In this document: in pieces, positions 30,970 to 40,219 of the stretch
How the letters are laid out: every line of letters starts with the position of its first letter
Position numbering within the stretch: the stretch's first letter is position 1
Assembly: GCA_035635855.1 (NCBI GenBank)
Contig: DASQAF010000006.1
Coordinates: 1-64,000 of the forward strand
Length of the DNA: 64,000 nt
Direction: 5' to 3'
Source of the DNA: UBA11740 sp035635855
GTDB taxonomy: Bacteria; Acidobacteriota; Blastocatellia; Pyrinomonadales; Pyrinomonadaceae
Program-made: the position numbers and the translations under genes
The notes under the pieces: model-generated
Told to the model about the DNA's origin: nothing
The model's input: the letters and a program-made list of their open reading frames with translations, nothing else
The model's database searches: none

Positions 30970-31302
30970 TCAGAGAGCCTCATTGGCGCCGGCAACGCCT
31001 GCCAACAAGGCTTGCATATGTTGCCCGGCCTTCCACGCGCCCGTACGACCCGCGGCCTCAATGCCATCTCTCCAAGCCTGTTGTGCCCCGGCAAGGTCAT
31101 CCATTTTAGCCAGGACCGTACCCAGCATCTGATAGGCGGCCGTATAATCCGGGTTGAGACTCACGACCTGGCGCAAAGACTTCGCTGCCTCAGCCCAGTT
31201 CTCCAGTTTGTATTGTTCACTGGCCAGGCCGTACCAGATCATGGCGTTTTCTGGCTGCTCGGCGAGCATTGCGGTGAAGATTTCGATTTTCGACTGGACC
31301 AT
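30970..31302 (-). CDS. Small TPR protein
   Basis: 110 aa, mostly two to three tetratricopeptide repeats: ENAMIWYGLASEQYKLENWA, EAAKSLRQVVSLNPDYTAAY and QMLGTVLAKMDDLAGAQQAW, matching the W-LG-Y-A-F-A-P pattern. It is a likely protein-binding adaptor. The 33-bp repeat at 31369-31401, which reads as a -35/-10 promoter on this strand, lies 67 bp upstream of the start. Confidence 0.88.
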   Translation of the reverse strand: MVQSKIEIFTAMLAEQPENAMIWYGLASEQYKLENWAEAAKSLRQVVSLNPDYTAAYQMLGTVLAKMDDLAGAQQAWRDGIEAAGRTGAWKAGQHMQALLAGVAGANEAL

Positions 31303-31739
31303 CGGTTTGTACTCAATCGCTGGACTCCACTGATCCGCTCAAACTCTTTTCGGCATATTGACCAGCTCATTTTAACACTCGGCTCCTTGCATCGTAACTA
31401 GCGGACTGTTCCCCAAAACTCGCGACGTGCTCGTTACCGTGACGCGTCTCTGAGCTCGAATACGCTCATCACTCATCACTCATCGCGCATCACGATCCAC
31501 GCATCGCCGTACAATTTCATTTACGATTCACACTTCACGATTTACGGCATTCAGGTCACTCATCACTATTTTAATGCGCAATCCGAAATCCGAAATCTGT
31601 CTCATCACTCATCAGTTTTTATCCATTCGCGATTTACGATTCACTTGTGGCCGCCTTGACCTAAGCAGGATTCTTCGCGATAATTCCGGCAGTCTCGGCG
31701 GCGTACGGTGCGCTGAGGATCGAGTATACGAGGTTTCAC
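31303..31739. other. Intergenic region, low complexity
   Basis: Holds the 33-bp repeat (31369) and then about 180 bp of low-complexity sequence built from CATCACTCATCACTCAT and CGATTTACGATTCAC units (31460-31650). No gene seen on either strand. Confidence 0.5.
31369..31401 (-). promoter_or_regulatory. 33-bp repeated element, copy 1: promoter-like
   Basis: On the minus strand it reads TTACGA, a 17-bp spacer, then TAAAAT, a fair sigma-70-type pair, 67 bp before the TPR gene start. 32 of 33 bases match the copy at 43407-43439, including the whole spacer. Confidence 0.55.
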
Positions 31740-31979
31740 ATGGCGGATTTCAAAGAAAAGTACTCAACTTTTGTTGCCGATGGCGGTCTATGCGCGTTAT
31801 TCGTGGATGATGACTTGCCAGGGGACCGCGGAACCCTAGAAGCATTTCTGGACAGCGATGTTCCCGGCGTGGTTATTCCTACCACCGGCTTCTCGTCAGC
31901 CAGACTAGTCTGTGGCGGCCAGGGACTGGAAGGTAACCGTCAGATTCGGGGCTTTCTCCAAGAAGTCAAGAACTCTTGA
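31740..31979 (+). CDS. Small hypothetical protein upstream of the 634-aa gene
   Basis: 79 aa, acidic, cytoplasmic. It contains FVADGGLCALFVDDDLPGDR, GTLEAFLDSDVPGVVIPTTG and ends in a Lys/Asn tail. ATG 31740 follows GAGG by about six bases. It ends 15 bp before the start of the 634-aa gene on the same strand, so the two are probably co-transcribed and translationally linked. I do not recognise it; a small partner or regulator of the larger protein is one possibility. Confidence 0.65.
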   Translation: MADFKEKYSTFVADGGLCALFVDDDLPGDRGTLEAFLDSDVPGVVIPTTGFSSARLVCGGQGLEGNRQIRGFLQEVKNS

Positions 31980-31994
31980 GCCTGCGAACGCCAT

Positions 31995-33899
31995 ATGAGA
32001 ATAATTGTCGTCAATGCCCCTTCCGGAGTGGCACTGACGGCGACGACTGACAAGATAAAAGCGTTTCTAGCCAACCCACCCGCCGACTACCAATCCGCAT
32101 TCAGGGCGACTGTTGCCGTCGAAGATGTCGAATCGGAACTGCTCGATTTATTCAGGGCGCATTACCCCAATGAAAAACTCTCCGCTGCTGGGCCAATGCA
32201 AGATGTCTTGTCCGGTCTCCCACGCGACGCCATCACTCAGCACTACTGGCCCCAAGCAGCAAACAGTGCTTTTAAGAAGTTGCTCACGGGGCAGTCTGAT
32301 GTCCGCATATTGCGATGCCACCTAACCTATTATCGCGAGGCCACCAGGGAGTTCTATGCAGCGGGCGACGTGCACCGTGCGCTTGCTGAAGCCATCGCTG
32401 AGCTCAAGTCGGCGTCTCCGGAAGATACTAGTCTGGCGGAGCGCTTGGCCGAAGCTAGGGTCGCGCTGGTACTCACTCTCATTGATGACGTATTCGATAT
32501 GTTTCATCGTCTGTCCGGCGAGGAACAGGTTTTCCCGCTGCTGTCGTACATTAAGGAGGAGTATGTTCGGCGCAAAAACGAGGGTGGCGACATACCATCA
32601 GCGCCCTCCAATCAGTACGTACTCGCATTCGAGCATGTGATCACGATACTGCATCGGCTGCTTGAGTGGCGCAGTCGCGAGATGACGTCAGGCGACATGC
32701 TGGCGCGCCGATTCGACGCTGAACATTTTGTCCTTGCAATCAAGCATGCTACTGAGACTGCAGTCAGTCTGGTTCGACTTGGCTATGGGGAGGAGTCACT
32801 AGTGCCGGTTTACTTGTCGCACCCGATCTCCGAGCCGCGAAGGCTACAGAAAAAACATCCTGCGAAAGAGTGGGACAAGTTCGTAACCGAGTTTCAGACT
32901 TTCGTTGAGGCGGCCGCGGAGGTTAAAGTTGATGGCAAGCGGGCCATCTTCTTCATGCCAACCGCGATTGATGAACTGAGGTTTGCTGACCTCGCGACGA
33001 CGCCGAACTTTCCCACTCTCGAACGAAGATGGCCGTTGATTCAGCATAAGCACGGTTTGCTTTACGACACACCTCCAGGTCAGGATTATGAGGCTTTCGA
33101 ATCCGCGGTACTCTTGAACGAGATCTTCAATCCTCTGGGAGGCACATACAAAATAACCGAGGGCTTTATCGACGAAGACGAACCCGGCACGCTCGCTGAC
33201 ACCTATAAAGAAGTTCGGTTGCCTGAAGCCGCCAAGAACGCGGTTCATGCTTTAGCGGGCGGATTGCTGCAGCAGATGAAAATCCAGTTGGCTATCCGCG
33301 ATCATGCGCTAGTGCGACAATCTGGGCGGCTTTTGCTCTATCGGCCGTTCTTTGCGAAAGGTAGCCTAAGTGGAGGGGTTGACGCCGAACTCAAGAATTG
33401 GTCAGTCTTGTTGCAAACTGCTTCTGAGTTCAAGAAGAGGGCGATACACTTCGCATGGCGACTTGGACCAGCTATCGTCATCCACGACGCAAAGGATCTT
33501 GGGAAGCTCGATGAACTCCTGATGAAGCGCATGAAAACCAACCTCATCAAGCGGCTCACACTCAAGTTGCAGCCTGAGGAGCTTGGTCTTTTGGACTTCG
33601 ATCTGATGTCTGGTTCAGCGGAATCCTGGTTTGATCAAGCACTGAAACCTGAGGACCAGCTACTCGGCAGCGGGCGAACTCTTACCCGGACCAAGAAGCG
33701 AGCATTGAAAGTTGTATTTCAGGACGAACTCGAGGCGGTGGAGCGCGACTCACGTCGGATGGCGTACCTCGGTACCCCTAGCGAGCCTCCTCGCGGATTA
33801 GACTACCTTCGCTACGATAGGCTTGCTGAGCAGACACACCTCGGCTTTCAAAAGCTAGCAAGCGAAGAGATACTTCCGAAGTTATTTGCCGAAATATGA
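31995..33899 (+). CDS. Large unknown protein at the edge of the HerA/NurA island
   Basis: 634 aa, no signal or membrane segments. A short strand start (MRIIVVNAPSGVALTATT) is followed by long helical stretches (LAEAIAELKSASPEDTSLAE, FVLAIKHATETAVSLVRLGY) and a C-terminal basic region (LMKRMKTNLIKRLTLKLQPE, then GRTLTRTKKRALKVVFQDEL). The start is not a P-loop despite the GVALTAT turn. No catalytic motif I know is visible. It converges on the DUF2130 gene with a 106-bp gap. Function unknown; proximity to a methyltransferase-HerA-NurA operon makes a DNA-related role plausible. Confidence 0.75.
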   Translation: MRIIVVNAPSGVALTATTDKIKAFLANPPADYQSAFRATVAVEDVESELLDLFRAHYPNEKLSAAGPMQDVLSGLPRDAITQHYWPQAANSAFKKLLTGQSDVRILRCHLTYYREATREFYAAGDVHRALAEAIAELKSASPEDTSLAERLAEARVALVLTLIDDVFDMFHRLSGEEQVFPLLSYIKEEYVRRKNEGGDIPSAPSNQYVLAFEHVITILHRLLEWRSREMTSGDMLARRFDAEHFVLAIKHATETAVSLVRLGYGEESLVPVYLSHPISEPRRLQKKHPAKEWDKFVTEFQTFVEAAAEVKVDGKRAIFFMPTAIDELRFADLATTPNFPTLERRWPLIQHKHGLLYDTPPGQDYEAFESAVLLNEIFNPLGGTYKITEGFIDEDEPGTLADTYKEVRLPEAAKNAVHALAGGLLQQMKIQLAIRDHALVRQSGRLLLYRPFFAKGSLSGGVDAELKNWSVLLQTASEFKKRAIHFAWRLGPAIVIHDAKDLGKLDELLMKRMKTNLIKRLTLKLQPEELGLLDFDLMSGSAESWFDQALKPEDQLLGSGRTLTRTKKRALKVVFQDELEAVERDSRRMAYLGTPSEPPRGLDYLRYDRLAEQTHLGFQKLASEEILPKLFAEI

Positions 33900-34005
33900 G
33901 GTGTTGCTGAAAGAGCACGCTGCCCAAGAGATCGCGCAGCCGCCGCAGCACTCGAGTGGTGGTGAGGAGGCGCGCCCGTGCGACCTTAGACCATCTTGCC
34001 GGCCT

Positions 34006-35214
34006 CTAGAGAGCAACCTGAGCGGAGTCAAACTGAGGTAGTTCCAAGGTTTTTACTGGCGGAAGCGATGTGCCAATGATGCCTTGCAGATCACCATACA
34101 TGCCGGCAGTCATTTGAACGACCCGCTCAATCTGCTTCTCCCGCTTGGCCCATTGTCTCTCAATAGCTCGTTTCTCAGCGTCCAGGTCGTTCTTCATAGC
34201 GCTGAAAGACTCTACAATCGCCTCTACTCGCTGACAGAATTGTGGCCCAGCCAGGTAGCTGTACAACAATTCCATCTTTTCATTCTTCCCAGCCCCGGCG
34301 ATTCTCGCTTGAGTTACCTGAAGGATCGTTTCCCGCAAGGCAATGGCTAAAGCGGCTGCCGACGCGAAGTCTGTTACCCACACTCCATCAACCTGTCCGA
34401 ATGTGTTGATGTTTGCCGGTAGCGCTTCGGAAACAATTACTGCGATGTCCGCTTTACAGTTTCTCTGGTCTTCCTTGAGCTTGGATATCCAGTCACCACC
34501 CCAGTTCTTCGTGCGCTTCGCTTCCCACAGAATTCTTCCCGCACGACAGCCGGTGCGAGAGTAGACATTCTGCAATACGTCACCGCCCCTCTTGCCTTTG
34601 GCAATGGGTTCAATCTCGTCAAGCGGGAAACTAGATTGCAGCAAATCCTCAAGCTCGAGTTCCAAAACCTCTCCTTGGCGTTGTTGTGAGCCCTCTTCGG
34701 CTTTACGCTTCAGTTCGTCAATCTGCTTACGCATTTGATCTAATTGAAGGTCTTTCTCGCGAAGTTTCAACTGGTTTTCTTCAGCACTCTTCGCAACGGC
34801 TTCGGACCAGATCTCTTCTCGCGTCACGTCCAACGCGCGCGCCATTTCCAGTTCGCGGTTTCGTTCGTGGTCTTCCAATTCTCTTTGGCGCTTTCGTAGC
34901 TCAAGCTCCTGCCCCTTCGCTGACTCAAGCTGTTGCGACTGCTCAGCCAGTCGCTCCCTCATGTCGGCGAATTCGAGACTTAGTTTGTCATCTGCCCGCT
35001 TTCGCGCCTCACGCTCGATTTTTTCCCGCTCCTGGGTAAAGTCTTCGCGTAACTCTCGCTCCTTCACTGCCAAGGCTTGCTCGAATTCTTTTTCCTTTAG
35101 CCTCGCGTCCGCTTCAAGCTTCTGACGAAGCTTGTCTTCGACTTGCCGAGTTATCGCTTCCGTTAGTGGGATCTTATTTCCACATTTGGCGCAAGTTACG
35201 AATTGATCATTCAT
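34006..35214 (-). CDS. DUF2130 protein: zinc ribbon, coiled coil, PD-(D/E)XK-like domain
   Basis: 402 aa from ATG 35214 (AGGAG eight bases upstream). Residues ~1-20 read TCAKCGNKIPLTEAI, a short zinc-ribbon half. Residues ~25-190 are an unbroken charged coiled coil (KEFEQALAVKERELREDFTQ and onward). Residues ~200-345 form the DUF2130 core: EDLLQSSFPLDEIEPIAKGK, RGGDVLQNVYSRTGC, RILWEAKRTKNWGGDWISK and DIAVIVSEALP. The D...E-x-K arrangement (GGDV, LWEAK) fits a restriction-endonuclease fold. Likely a nuclease or DNA-binding effector. Last gene of the operon, 67 bp after the HerA-like gene. Confidence 0.85.
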   Translation of the reverse strand: MNDQFVTCAKCGNKIPLTEAITRQVEDKLRQKLEADARLKEKEFEQALAVKERELREDFTQEREKIEREARKRADDKLSLEFADMRERLAEQSQQLESAKGQELELRKRQRELEDHERNRELEMARALDVTREEIWSEAVAKSAEENQLKLREKDLQLDQMRKQIDELKRKAEEGSQQRQGEVLELELEDLLQSSFPLDEIEPIAKGKRGGDVLQNVYSRTGCRAGRILWEAKRTKNWGGDWISKLKEDQRNCKADIAVIVSEALPANINTFGQVDGVWVTDFASAAALAIALRETILQVTQARIAGAGKNEKMELLYSYLAGPQFCQRVEAIVESFSAMKNDLDAEKRAIERQWAKREKQIERVVQMTAGMYGDLQGIIGTSLPPVKTLELPQFDSAQVAL

Positions 35215-35281
35215 GGCGAAACTCCTGGTCCAAAATAAACATCGCAGGCCCAACCCTGCTCAGGTTCTAGGTGTCGTCAAC

Positions 35282-37159
35282 TCATTCGATGTACCGCAGC
35301 TTGCATGGGGTCGGATCAATCGACACAAGCAGAGGCCGAGCCATGCTTGTCAAGGACACGATTGCTTGACCTGGCGCTAATCCCGGTAGCATGTTCCATT
35401 GGCTCTTGTCGATTCCACTGATCGATCTCTTTAGTCGGTCCACGACTCCACTGTCGGAAATCTTGTGGAGGACGAAATTGTTGATTAGGCCAAGAACCTC
35501 ATCGGGCAAGTGCTGCGGCAACTGCGTAACGAATACCAAACCCAGCCAACGCTTACGTCCGCGCTTCGCGATCTTGGCTACCTGTTCGAAAAGCACAGGC
35601 ATCTGTTTGAGTCGGCGTGCTGACAGGAATTCGTGAGCCTCTTCGATGATCACTATTACCGGCGTGGGCCTCGAACCGGCTGCGGCGGCTTGGCTGACCT
35701 GCTCCTCCTGCGCGTTTTGAACACCACGCAAAATGTCCGCGATAACAAGGTTTCGCACTTGAGGTGAATCTGTATCCGACAGATCAATGAGCGAAACGTG
35801 GCCAGCCCTGACAAGGTCAGAATATTTGATCGGGAGAGCCTTTTGGTTGTCGAAGATTTTTAGACGATTGATACGACCCAACCGGCCCATTAGAGCCAGC
35901 CAGCTCAGTTCATGACTCGTTTTGATTTGAGCGGTGCGCTGCTGAACTTTCTTAAGATTGGCCCGGAACACTGGGTTGAACGGCTGTGGGTCTCCCATAT
36001 CCTTGCCTACCTCGTGTCGAATGATTCCGGCTATGTCAAGCAAATACGAAAGTGTTAACTCTGGATATCCGGTTTCGAGTTCATCCAGTTCGAGCAACAG
36101 ATTCTCATCGTCTTTGTTTGCAGGAAAAATCTTCAAGTCCCGCATGATTGCACGCGTTGCGTCGTACGCCTTGTAGAAGCGTTCTTGCTGCGCCTCGTTT
36201 AGGTCCAAAATCTCCATAACAGCATACGGCGAGAGCTCAGAAAACTTGAGGCAGAACGGAGTGATGGTCGCCCCGGAAGCTTCGCGGCTCGTCTCGCGTC
36301 CTACCAAGTGGAAGATGTTAAGATTTGCTGTGCCCTCGGGACTCAAACTACGGCGCTTAAGAGCCGCCAGCATTTGCGCGTCTTCCGTGGGCTGGTCAAT
36401 CTCCGTGTATTCGCCCTCAACGTCGAGAAGAATGGTGGCCGCGCCGGCCCGTTGGAGCTGGTGGACGAACTCGGCGACGGTCGTAGATTTCCCGCCACCC
36501 GTAGTCCCCATTATGCCAGTGTGACGCGGTAGCACCGATTTCCTGTCGGTGGGGATTGCCACCGCAATTTCTTCCTGACCAACAACAAGACCAAGACGAG
36601 CATCACCGTCTACCCTGAGAACCTTCGCGGTTTCGTCAGCGCCGAGGGCGAATACCGGACTATTTGGCCGCGGTCGATAGCGAGGCGGAATCACTTGGCC
36701 CTCAGCTTCCTCACCGAGAATCTCGATAAGCGCTCGACCGTGGTAGCGCGGTAGAAAGATCTTTCCCTGAACTGTGGTCGTCACAACGATGGGCGAGTCG
36801 GCGCGTAGGCCATCCGGTTCTGCAAAGGGACCTGCGGTGATAACGGCGAGGTAAGATCGATCAATGCTGCCATCGTCTTTGAGGCTCTTTATACGAACCA
36901 AGGCCTGGGACGGCAACTTGTCCATATTCTCCTTGGTTAGGAGGATGGTGACTGCGTTGTCTTCGCTGGATGGTGAGTCGAAGTGCGTAAACGCCACCGC
37001 ACCTTCGGCTTCGGGCTGCGGCGTGTAAGCTCCGCCGACCTCTTCCGCGATTTCTTCAATTCCCTGAAGAGCCTCTTGCGAAACGGGCCGTGGTTCGAAC
37101 GTGGTGGAAGGTTCCGATTGCTGCAAATTCATAGCCTCTGCTGTCGCTGTGTCACTCAT
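35282..37159 (-). CDS. HerA/FtsK-like DNA-translocating ATPase
   Basis: 625 aa. Acidic N-terminus, then a HAS-barrel-like beta domain (~60-190: LVRIKSLKDDGSIDRSYLAV, YHGRALIEILGEEAEGQVIP). ATPase core: Walker A GTTGGGKSTTVAEFV (~217), HerA-type ATILLDVEGEYTEI, Walker B VIVIIEEAHEFLSARR (~507), sensor region RGRKRWLGLVFVTQLPQHLP, an Arg-rich DRLKRSISG. HerA hexamers push DNA ends into NurA nuclease; the NurA-like gene is next to it in the operon, which supports the call. In bacteria such pairs are often in defence islands. Confidence 0.92.
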   Translation of the reverse strand: MSDTATAEAMNLQQSEPSTTFEPRPVSQEALQGIEEIAEEVGGAYTPQPEAEGAVAFTHFDSPSSEDNAVTILLTKENMDKLPSQALVRIKSLKDDGSIDRSYLAVITAGPFAEPDGLRADSPIVVTTTVQGKIFLPRYHGRALIEILGEEAEGQVIPPRYRPRPNSPVFALGADETAKVLRVDGDARLGLVVGQEEIAVAIPTDRKSVLPRHTGIMGTTGGGKSTTVAEFVHQLQRAGAATILLDVEGEYTEIDQPTEDAQMLAALKRRSLSPEGTANLNIFHLVGRETSREASGATITPFCLKFSELSPYAVMEILDLNEAQQERFYKAYDATRAIMRDLKIFPANKDDENLLLELDELETGYPELTLSYLLDIAGIIRHEVGKDMGDPQPFNPVFRANLKKVQQRTAQIKTSHELSWLALMGRLGRINRLKIFDNQKALPIKYSDLVRAGHVSLIDLSDTDSPQVRNLVIADILRGVQNAQEEQVSQAAAAGSRPTPVIVIIEEAHEFLSARRLKQMPVLFEQVAKIAKRGRKRWLGLVFVTQLPQHLPDEVLGLINNFVLHKISDSGVVDRLKRSISGIDKSQWNMLPGLAPGQAIVSLTSMARPLLVSIDPTPCKLRYIE

Positions 37160-37214
37160 TTACTTTCCCTTCTATGATATATTCCCCGCCCAAGCTAAAG
37201 TTCGACACCTGTTC

Positions 37215-38462
37215 CTAGCGTCGCGTCTCGCGCTCACCCAAGTAGCTAAGCGGATTACCCATATGTGCGTATGCAGACTGAACCGTTGAATTGAACGCAT
37301 CGGTCCCAAAGGTGCTTCCGCATACTGTGTTTGCGAGATCGATGAGCATCGGAAACCCCCGATGCGACTGAAGTACACTGTCAGCCATAGCCACTAATGC
37401 GGCTTCGTGAACATAGTCGGCGTGTGCGTAGAAAATCTGAGCCGGTACAGCCCCCGACGTGCGATAGACACCGACCAGGATCTTTTGTGCTGTCTCGTCA
37501 CAGAACTCCTTCGCCCTCGCAAGATGTCTACCTCGCAAATGCCCCTGATTGATGATCGGCCACATTCGCCGCTCAGAATGCTCAACAACTGCGAATTCCA
37601 AAGGCCGAAGCGCGTTTCCAATAGTAAGCAACACTCGTTCGCCAGGGGCGCTAGGTACAAAGACAAACCTTCTATGCCGCAATATCAAATCGGCAAGAAT
37701 GTCTAGTCCTGCGTGGAGGAGTTCCATGCTTCCTGAACCGGTGAGTAGCTCGTAGGGAGCTGGGTTTCCATGGCCTATGCGCCAAGGTGCATTTGATTTG
37801 AGCAGCAGCACGGCTCGCTCTGCGTAGGTCATGATGCCGCGTCGGCCAAGCTCGGTCAGCCGGTCGCGCTTGTCCGGCTGATCGACGCCTGAGCGCGCCT
37901 CGCGTCTTTCGAGAAGAGCAAGCGCTTCTGCAACCGGGTCCGAACCGCGAAGGCGCAAGTCCCGTCGGTATAGACGTTGAATCCAGGCACCCTGCTCGCC
38001 AGCATATGACACCAAGCACACACCAATCTGCGCAATTGAAAGGGGCAACGTGTCGTGGACTGCGCAGGTTCCGTCGCATGCTTCAGCCGCTCCATTGAAA
38101 AGCACGTTGATCTGAGTGGCTTTCATTTGGTCGGTTGTGGCTTGAAAGACACCCGCCTGCTTGGGAGCGTTAGGGCGGTCGACGATCTGCGGGAACACAA
38201 GCTCGCGCACTTTTTTCCGGATAAGGTCTTCCTGCTCGATCGCCTCGGACACTTCGCGGTCCAAGCGTGCTAAGTTCTTCACCAAGTCCTCGCCACGATC
38301 CCAAGTATTAAGATCAAGCGTTTTTGCGAGAGGCTCGCCATATGCCGAGACAAACTCTGTCTTACTCACCTCGTCGGGATCGGGCAATAGACTCGGCCTT
38401 TCGGCATCTGGACGCCGGCTGTCCAGCACTTCTGGATTGGTTTTGTCTTTAATGGCTTGCAT
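37215..38462 (-). CDS. NurA-like nuclease
   Basis: 415 aa. N-terminal helical part, then NVLFNGAAEACDGTCAVHDT, whose DGT fits the first NurA acidic motif (RNase H-like fold), followed by PLSIAQIGVCLVSYAGEQG. The C-terminal portion (SHRGFPMLIDLANTVCGSTF, then AYAHMGNPLSYLGERETRR) matches the usual NurA end, where the protein contacts HerA. A second acidic residue set (FYAHADYVHEAALVAMAD) lies in between. NurA is a 5'-end processing nuclease that works with HerA; the HerA-like gene starts 55 bp downstream. I am less sure of the catalytic set than of the overall family. Confidence 0.75.
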   Translation of the reverse strand: MQAIKDKTNPEVLDSRRPDAERPSLLPDPDEVSKTEFVSAYGEPLAKTLDLNTWDRGEDLVKNLARLDREVSEAIEQEDLIRKKVRELVFPQIVDRPNAPKQAGVFQATTDQMKATQINVLFNGAAEACDGTCAVHDTLPLSIAQIGVCLVSYAGEQGAWIQRLYRRDLRLRGSDPVAEALALLERREARSGVDQPDKRDRLTELGRRGIMTYAERAVLLLKSNAPWRIGHGNPAPYELLTGSGSMELLHAGLDILADLILRHRRFVFVPSAPGERVLLTIGNALRPLEFAVVEHSERRMWPIINQGHLRGRHLARAKEFCDETAQKILVGVYRTSGAVPAQIFYAHADYVHEAALVAMADSVLQSHRGFPMLIDLANTVCGSTFGTDAFNSTVQSAYAHMGNPLSYLGERETRR

Positions 38463-38473
38463 ACTGTTTTAGT

Positions 38474-39223
38474 CTAGTTGCGACCCGTCAAAGCTGGCCG
38501 GATGTCCTCGACGAAAGAAACAATTCGTCGCCGCTCGTGCGACTGGCTAACGAACTGCTGAAAAACTTGCAATGGCAGGCCAAAGAACTTGCTCAGCAAG
38601 CCGCAGATGTCTTCATTCTTTTCATGCGCTTGGCCAGAAACGATGGCTAGGATGTGCTCGCGCGGTGCCACCAGTTCAAGGCCCAAGCCATCAGCGCGCT
38701 CTTCAGCTGCAGATACCTTCGGATCACAGTCTTCTGCTTCCCCTTCCTTTGGGAGAAGGTGAACATGCGGACCAAGCCGTACGTGGGCTAAAACGGCATT
38801 GGCGCGCTCAGCAGGCGTAGACTCACGTCTTCCATCTAAAACATCCAACAGTTCATCTCCCAAAGCAGCCAAGACCTGCTGCCGGGGCAATAGATAGTCC
38901 CGTAGGAAATGACCTGTCTCATGCGCAACGGTAAGCCGCTGTTCCTCTGGTGCGTCGGCTCCACAAACAAAAACTATTCCGAATCCACGGTAAGCCACCA
39001 AGCAGCCCATTAGTTCGCGTCCATCATTTGGGACGCGCGCACACAGCCGCCGCGCTTCAAGCCAGCGACGCACCGCGGGAACCGTAAGACGGGGTAGTTT
39101 CACTATCGCTAGAGGGAGCTTCAGTGCAATCGCCTTTTCGATCTCACGGGGGAAAATATCCCCCAGTTCAGTTCCTTCCCAGAACTTTAGGGCGATTACT
39201 TCGTTACGTTGAGCGAGGATCAT
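38474..39223 (-). CDS. ImmA/IrrE-type metallopeptidase
   Basis: 249 aa from ATG 39223, which has GGAGGAAG upstream; the longer frame begins inside the previous gene. The zinc motif is LTVAHETGHFLRDYLLPRQQ (HExxH at ~137), with a downstream Glu-rich region SAAEERADGLGLELVAPREH, the third ligand context typical of ImmA/IrrE (E-x-x-A-D-x-F/L-A). Such proteins cleave phage-type or XRE repressors. It is encoded just after an HTH protein, overlapping it by 20 bases, so that HTH or the sigma-like protein upstream is the natural substrate. It is unusually long at the C-terminus. Confidence 0.88.
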   Translation of the reverse strand: MILAQRNEVIALKFWEGTELGDIFPREIEKAIALKLPLAIVKLPRLTVPAVRRWLEARRLCARVPNDGRELMGCLVAYRGFGIVFVCGADAPEEQRLTVAHETGHFLRDYLLPRQQVLAALGDELLDVLDGRRESTPAERANAVLAHVRLGPHVHLLPKEGEAEDCDPKVSAAEERADGLGLELVAPREHILAIVSGQAHEKNEDICGLLSKFFGLPLQVFQQFVSQSHERRRIVSFVEDIRPALTGRN

Positions 39224-39617
39224 CTTTCTTCCTCCGGCCAGATGCTTTAGGCTTTTTCCTCCGAGCACGGGCTGCCATCATCAGCCCAAGCTGGTCGATT
39301 GATTCTTCGTGACTCTCGTCTCTCATGCCCTCAATGACCTCGACGTGGCGTATGACGCCCGCGAGGTCGACAGCGTTCACGCCGAATTTGCGCGCTATCT
39401 GCGAAAGATCTGTAGCGAACGATGCATTGCGAGGCCGCAGGCACAGTGCAATGCGATTAAGATCGTAGACCGAGATCGACAGCAGATCGGCTAGCTCTTG
39501 GTCTGTTTTTCTCTCAACTTCCATAAATCGCGCAAGAACCCAGCCCAGATACTCCGCCCGCGTTCGGGCTCGGCGCGCCGCGAATTCAAAGAGGGATGAC
39601 TTCTTTATAGGACTCAT
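39204..39617 (-). CDS. Helix-turn-helix protein (XRE-like)
   Basis: 137 aa. The centre reads KTDQELADLLSISVYDLNRI, then ALCLRPRNASFATDLSQIAR, a plausible HTH with a recognition helix, followed by FGVNAVDLAGVIRH. The C-terminus is very basic (ARARRKKPKASGRRKKDDPR). Overlaps the sigma-like gene by four bases (ATGA) and the ImmA/IrrE gene by 20, so the three are translated together. It probably binds DNA and is the likely target of the ImmA/IrrE peptidase. Confidence 0.7.
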   Translation of the reverse strand: MSPIKKSSLFEFAARRARTRAEYLGWVLARFMEVERKTDQELADLLSISVYDLNRIALCLRPRNASFATDLSQIARKFGVNAVDLAGVIRHVEVIEGMRDESHEESIDQLGLMMAARARRKKPKASGRRKKDDPRST

Positions 39618-40219
39618 GCGTCTCCTTTTCGGCGCTCCAGTAGCTTTCTAATTCGGTCTTTTGCCCGCTTAACGGCACGCCTCTGATCAGCGACTGGCAA
39701 ACCAGAGATGCCCATAACTTTTGCGAAGGCTTCGGTTTTACGTTCCCCTTTCAACTCCAACTCAAAGACCTTCTTGTCAACTGGGTCGCTAAGCACCTGC
39801 ATGAGTTCAGTTCTTCGTCGCGCTTTAATCGCTTCCTTCCGTAAAGTATTCCCCGTCGATGGGTAAAGTTCGACAACTTTAGAACTTGAAACTCGCGTAA
39901 ACCTTTCCTCCCGAGCCTTGCGCCGCATTTCACCCCGAATAAGATTCAGTATGTTGCGGCGACCGGCCATGAGCAGGAATGTGTTCAGCGGCACGCCGCG
40001 CGACGGATCAAAGATCTGAGGCCTTGCGCAGTAATCCAGTATTGCATCCGTAACGCCGTCAGAGACCACTTGTACATCAGTGCGGGAAAACTTGCGATTG
40101 AGCCTTCTTACTAGGGGCATCAGCAATAGTTCTGCTAAGTCCTCTGATGCCACCCTGTCTCCATCTAGAAGACGCACGTGTAGCTCAAGCAGCGTTCGGG
40201 CTTCAGCGCTTTCTGCCAT
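39614..40219 (-). CDS. Sigma-70-family-like protein
   Basis: 201 aa. Helical, with DLAELLLMPLVRRLNRKFSR (core-binding-like), QVVSDGVTDAILDYCARPQI, FDPSRGVPLNTFLLMAGRRN (sigma region 2.3-2.4-like: F-x-P-S-R-G-x-x-x-N/F-L) and a C-terminal KVFELELKGERKTEAFAKVM, then RRAVKRAKDRIRKLLERRKG (region 4-like). This is the layout of a short ECF-type factor, diverged. AGGAGAACGC precedes the ATG. Between a methyltransferase and an HTH/ImmA pair, it most likely controls the operon. Confidence 0.8.
   Translation of the reverse strand: MAESAEARTLLELHVRLLDGDRVASEDLAELLLMPLVRRLNRKFSRTDVQVVSDGVTDAILDYCARPQIFDPSRGVPLNTFLLMAGRRNILNLIRGEMRRKAREERFTRVSSSKVVELYPSTGNTLRKEAIKARRRTELMQVLSDPVDKKVFELELKGERKTEAFAKVMGISGLPVADQRRAVKRAKDRIRKLLERRKGDA

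Noticed and set aside
31460..31650. CATCACTCATC repeats as a short tandem-repeat locus or origin iterons
   Set aside because: Units are irregular and short, with no DnaA-box-like words; looks like low-complexity gap sequence.
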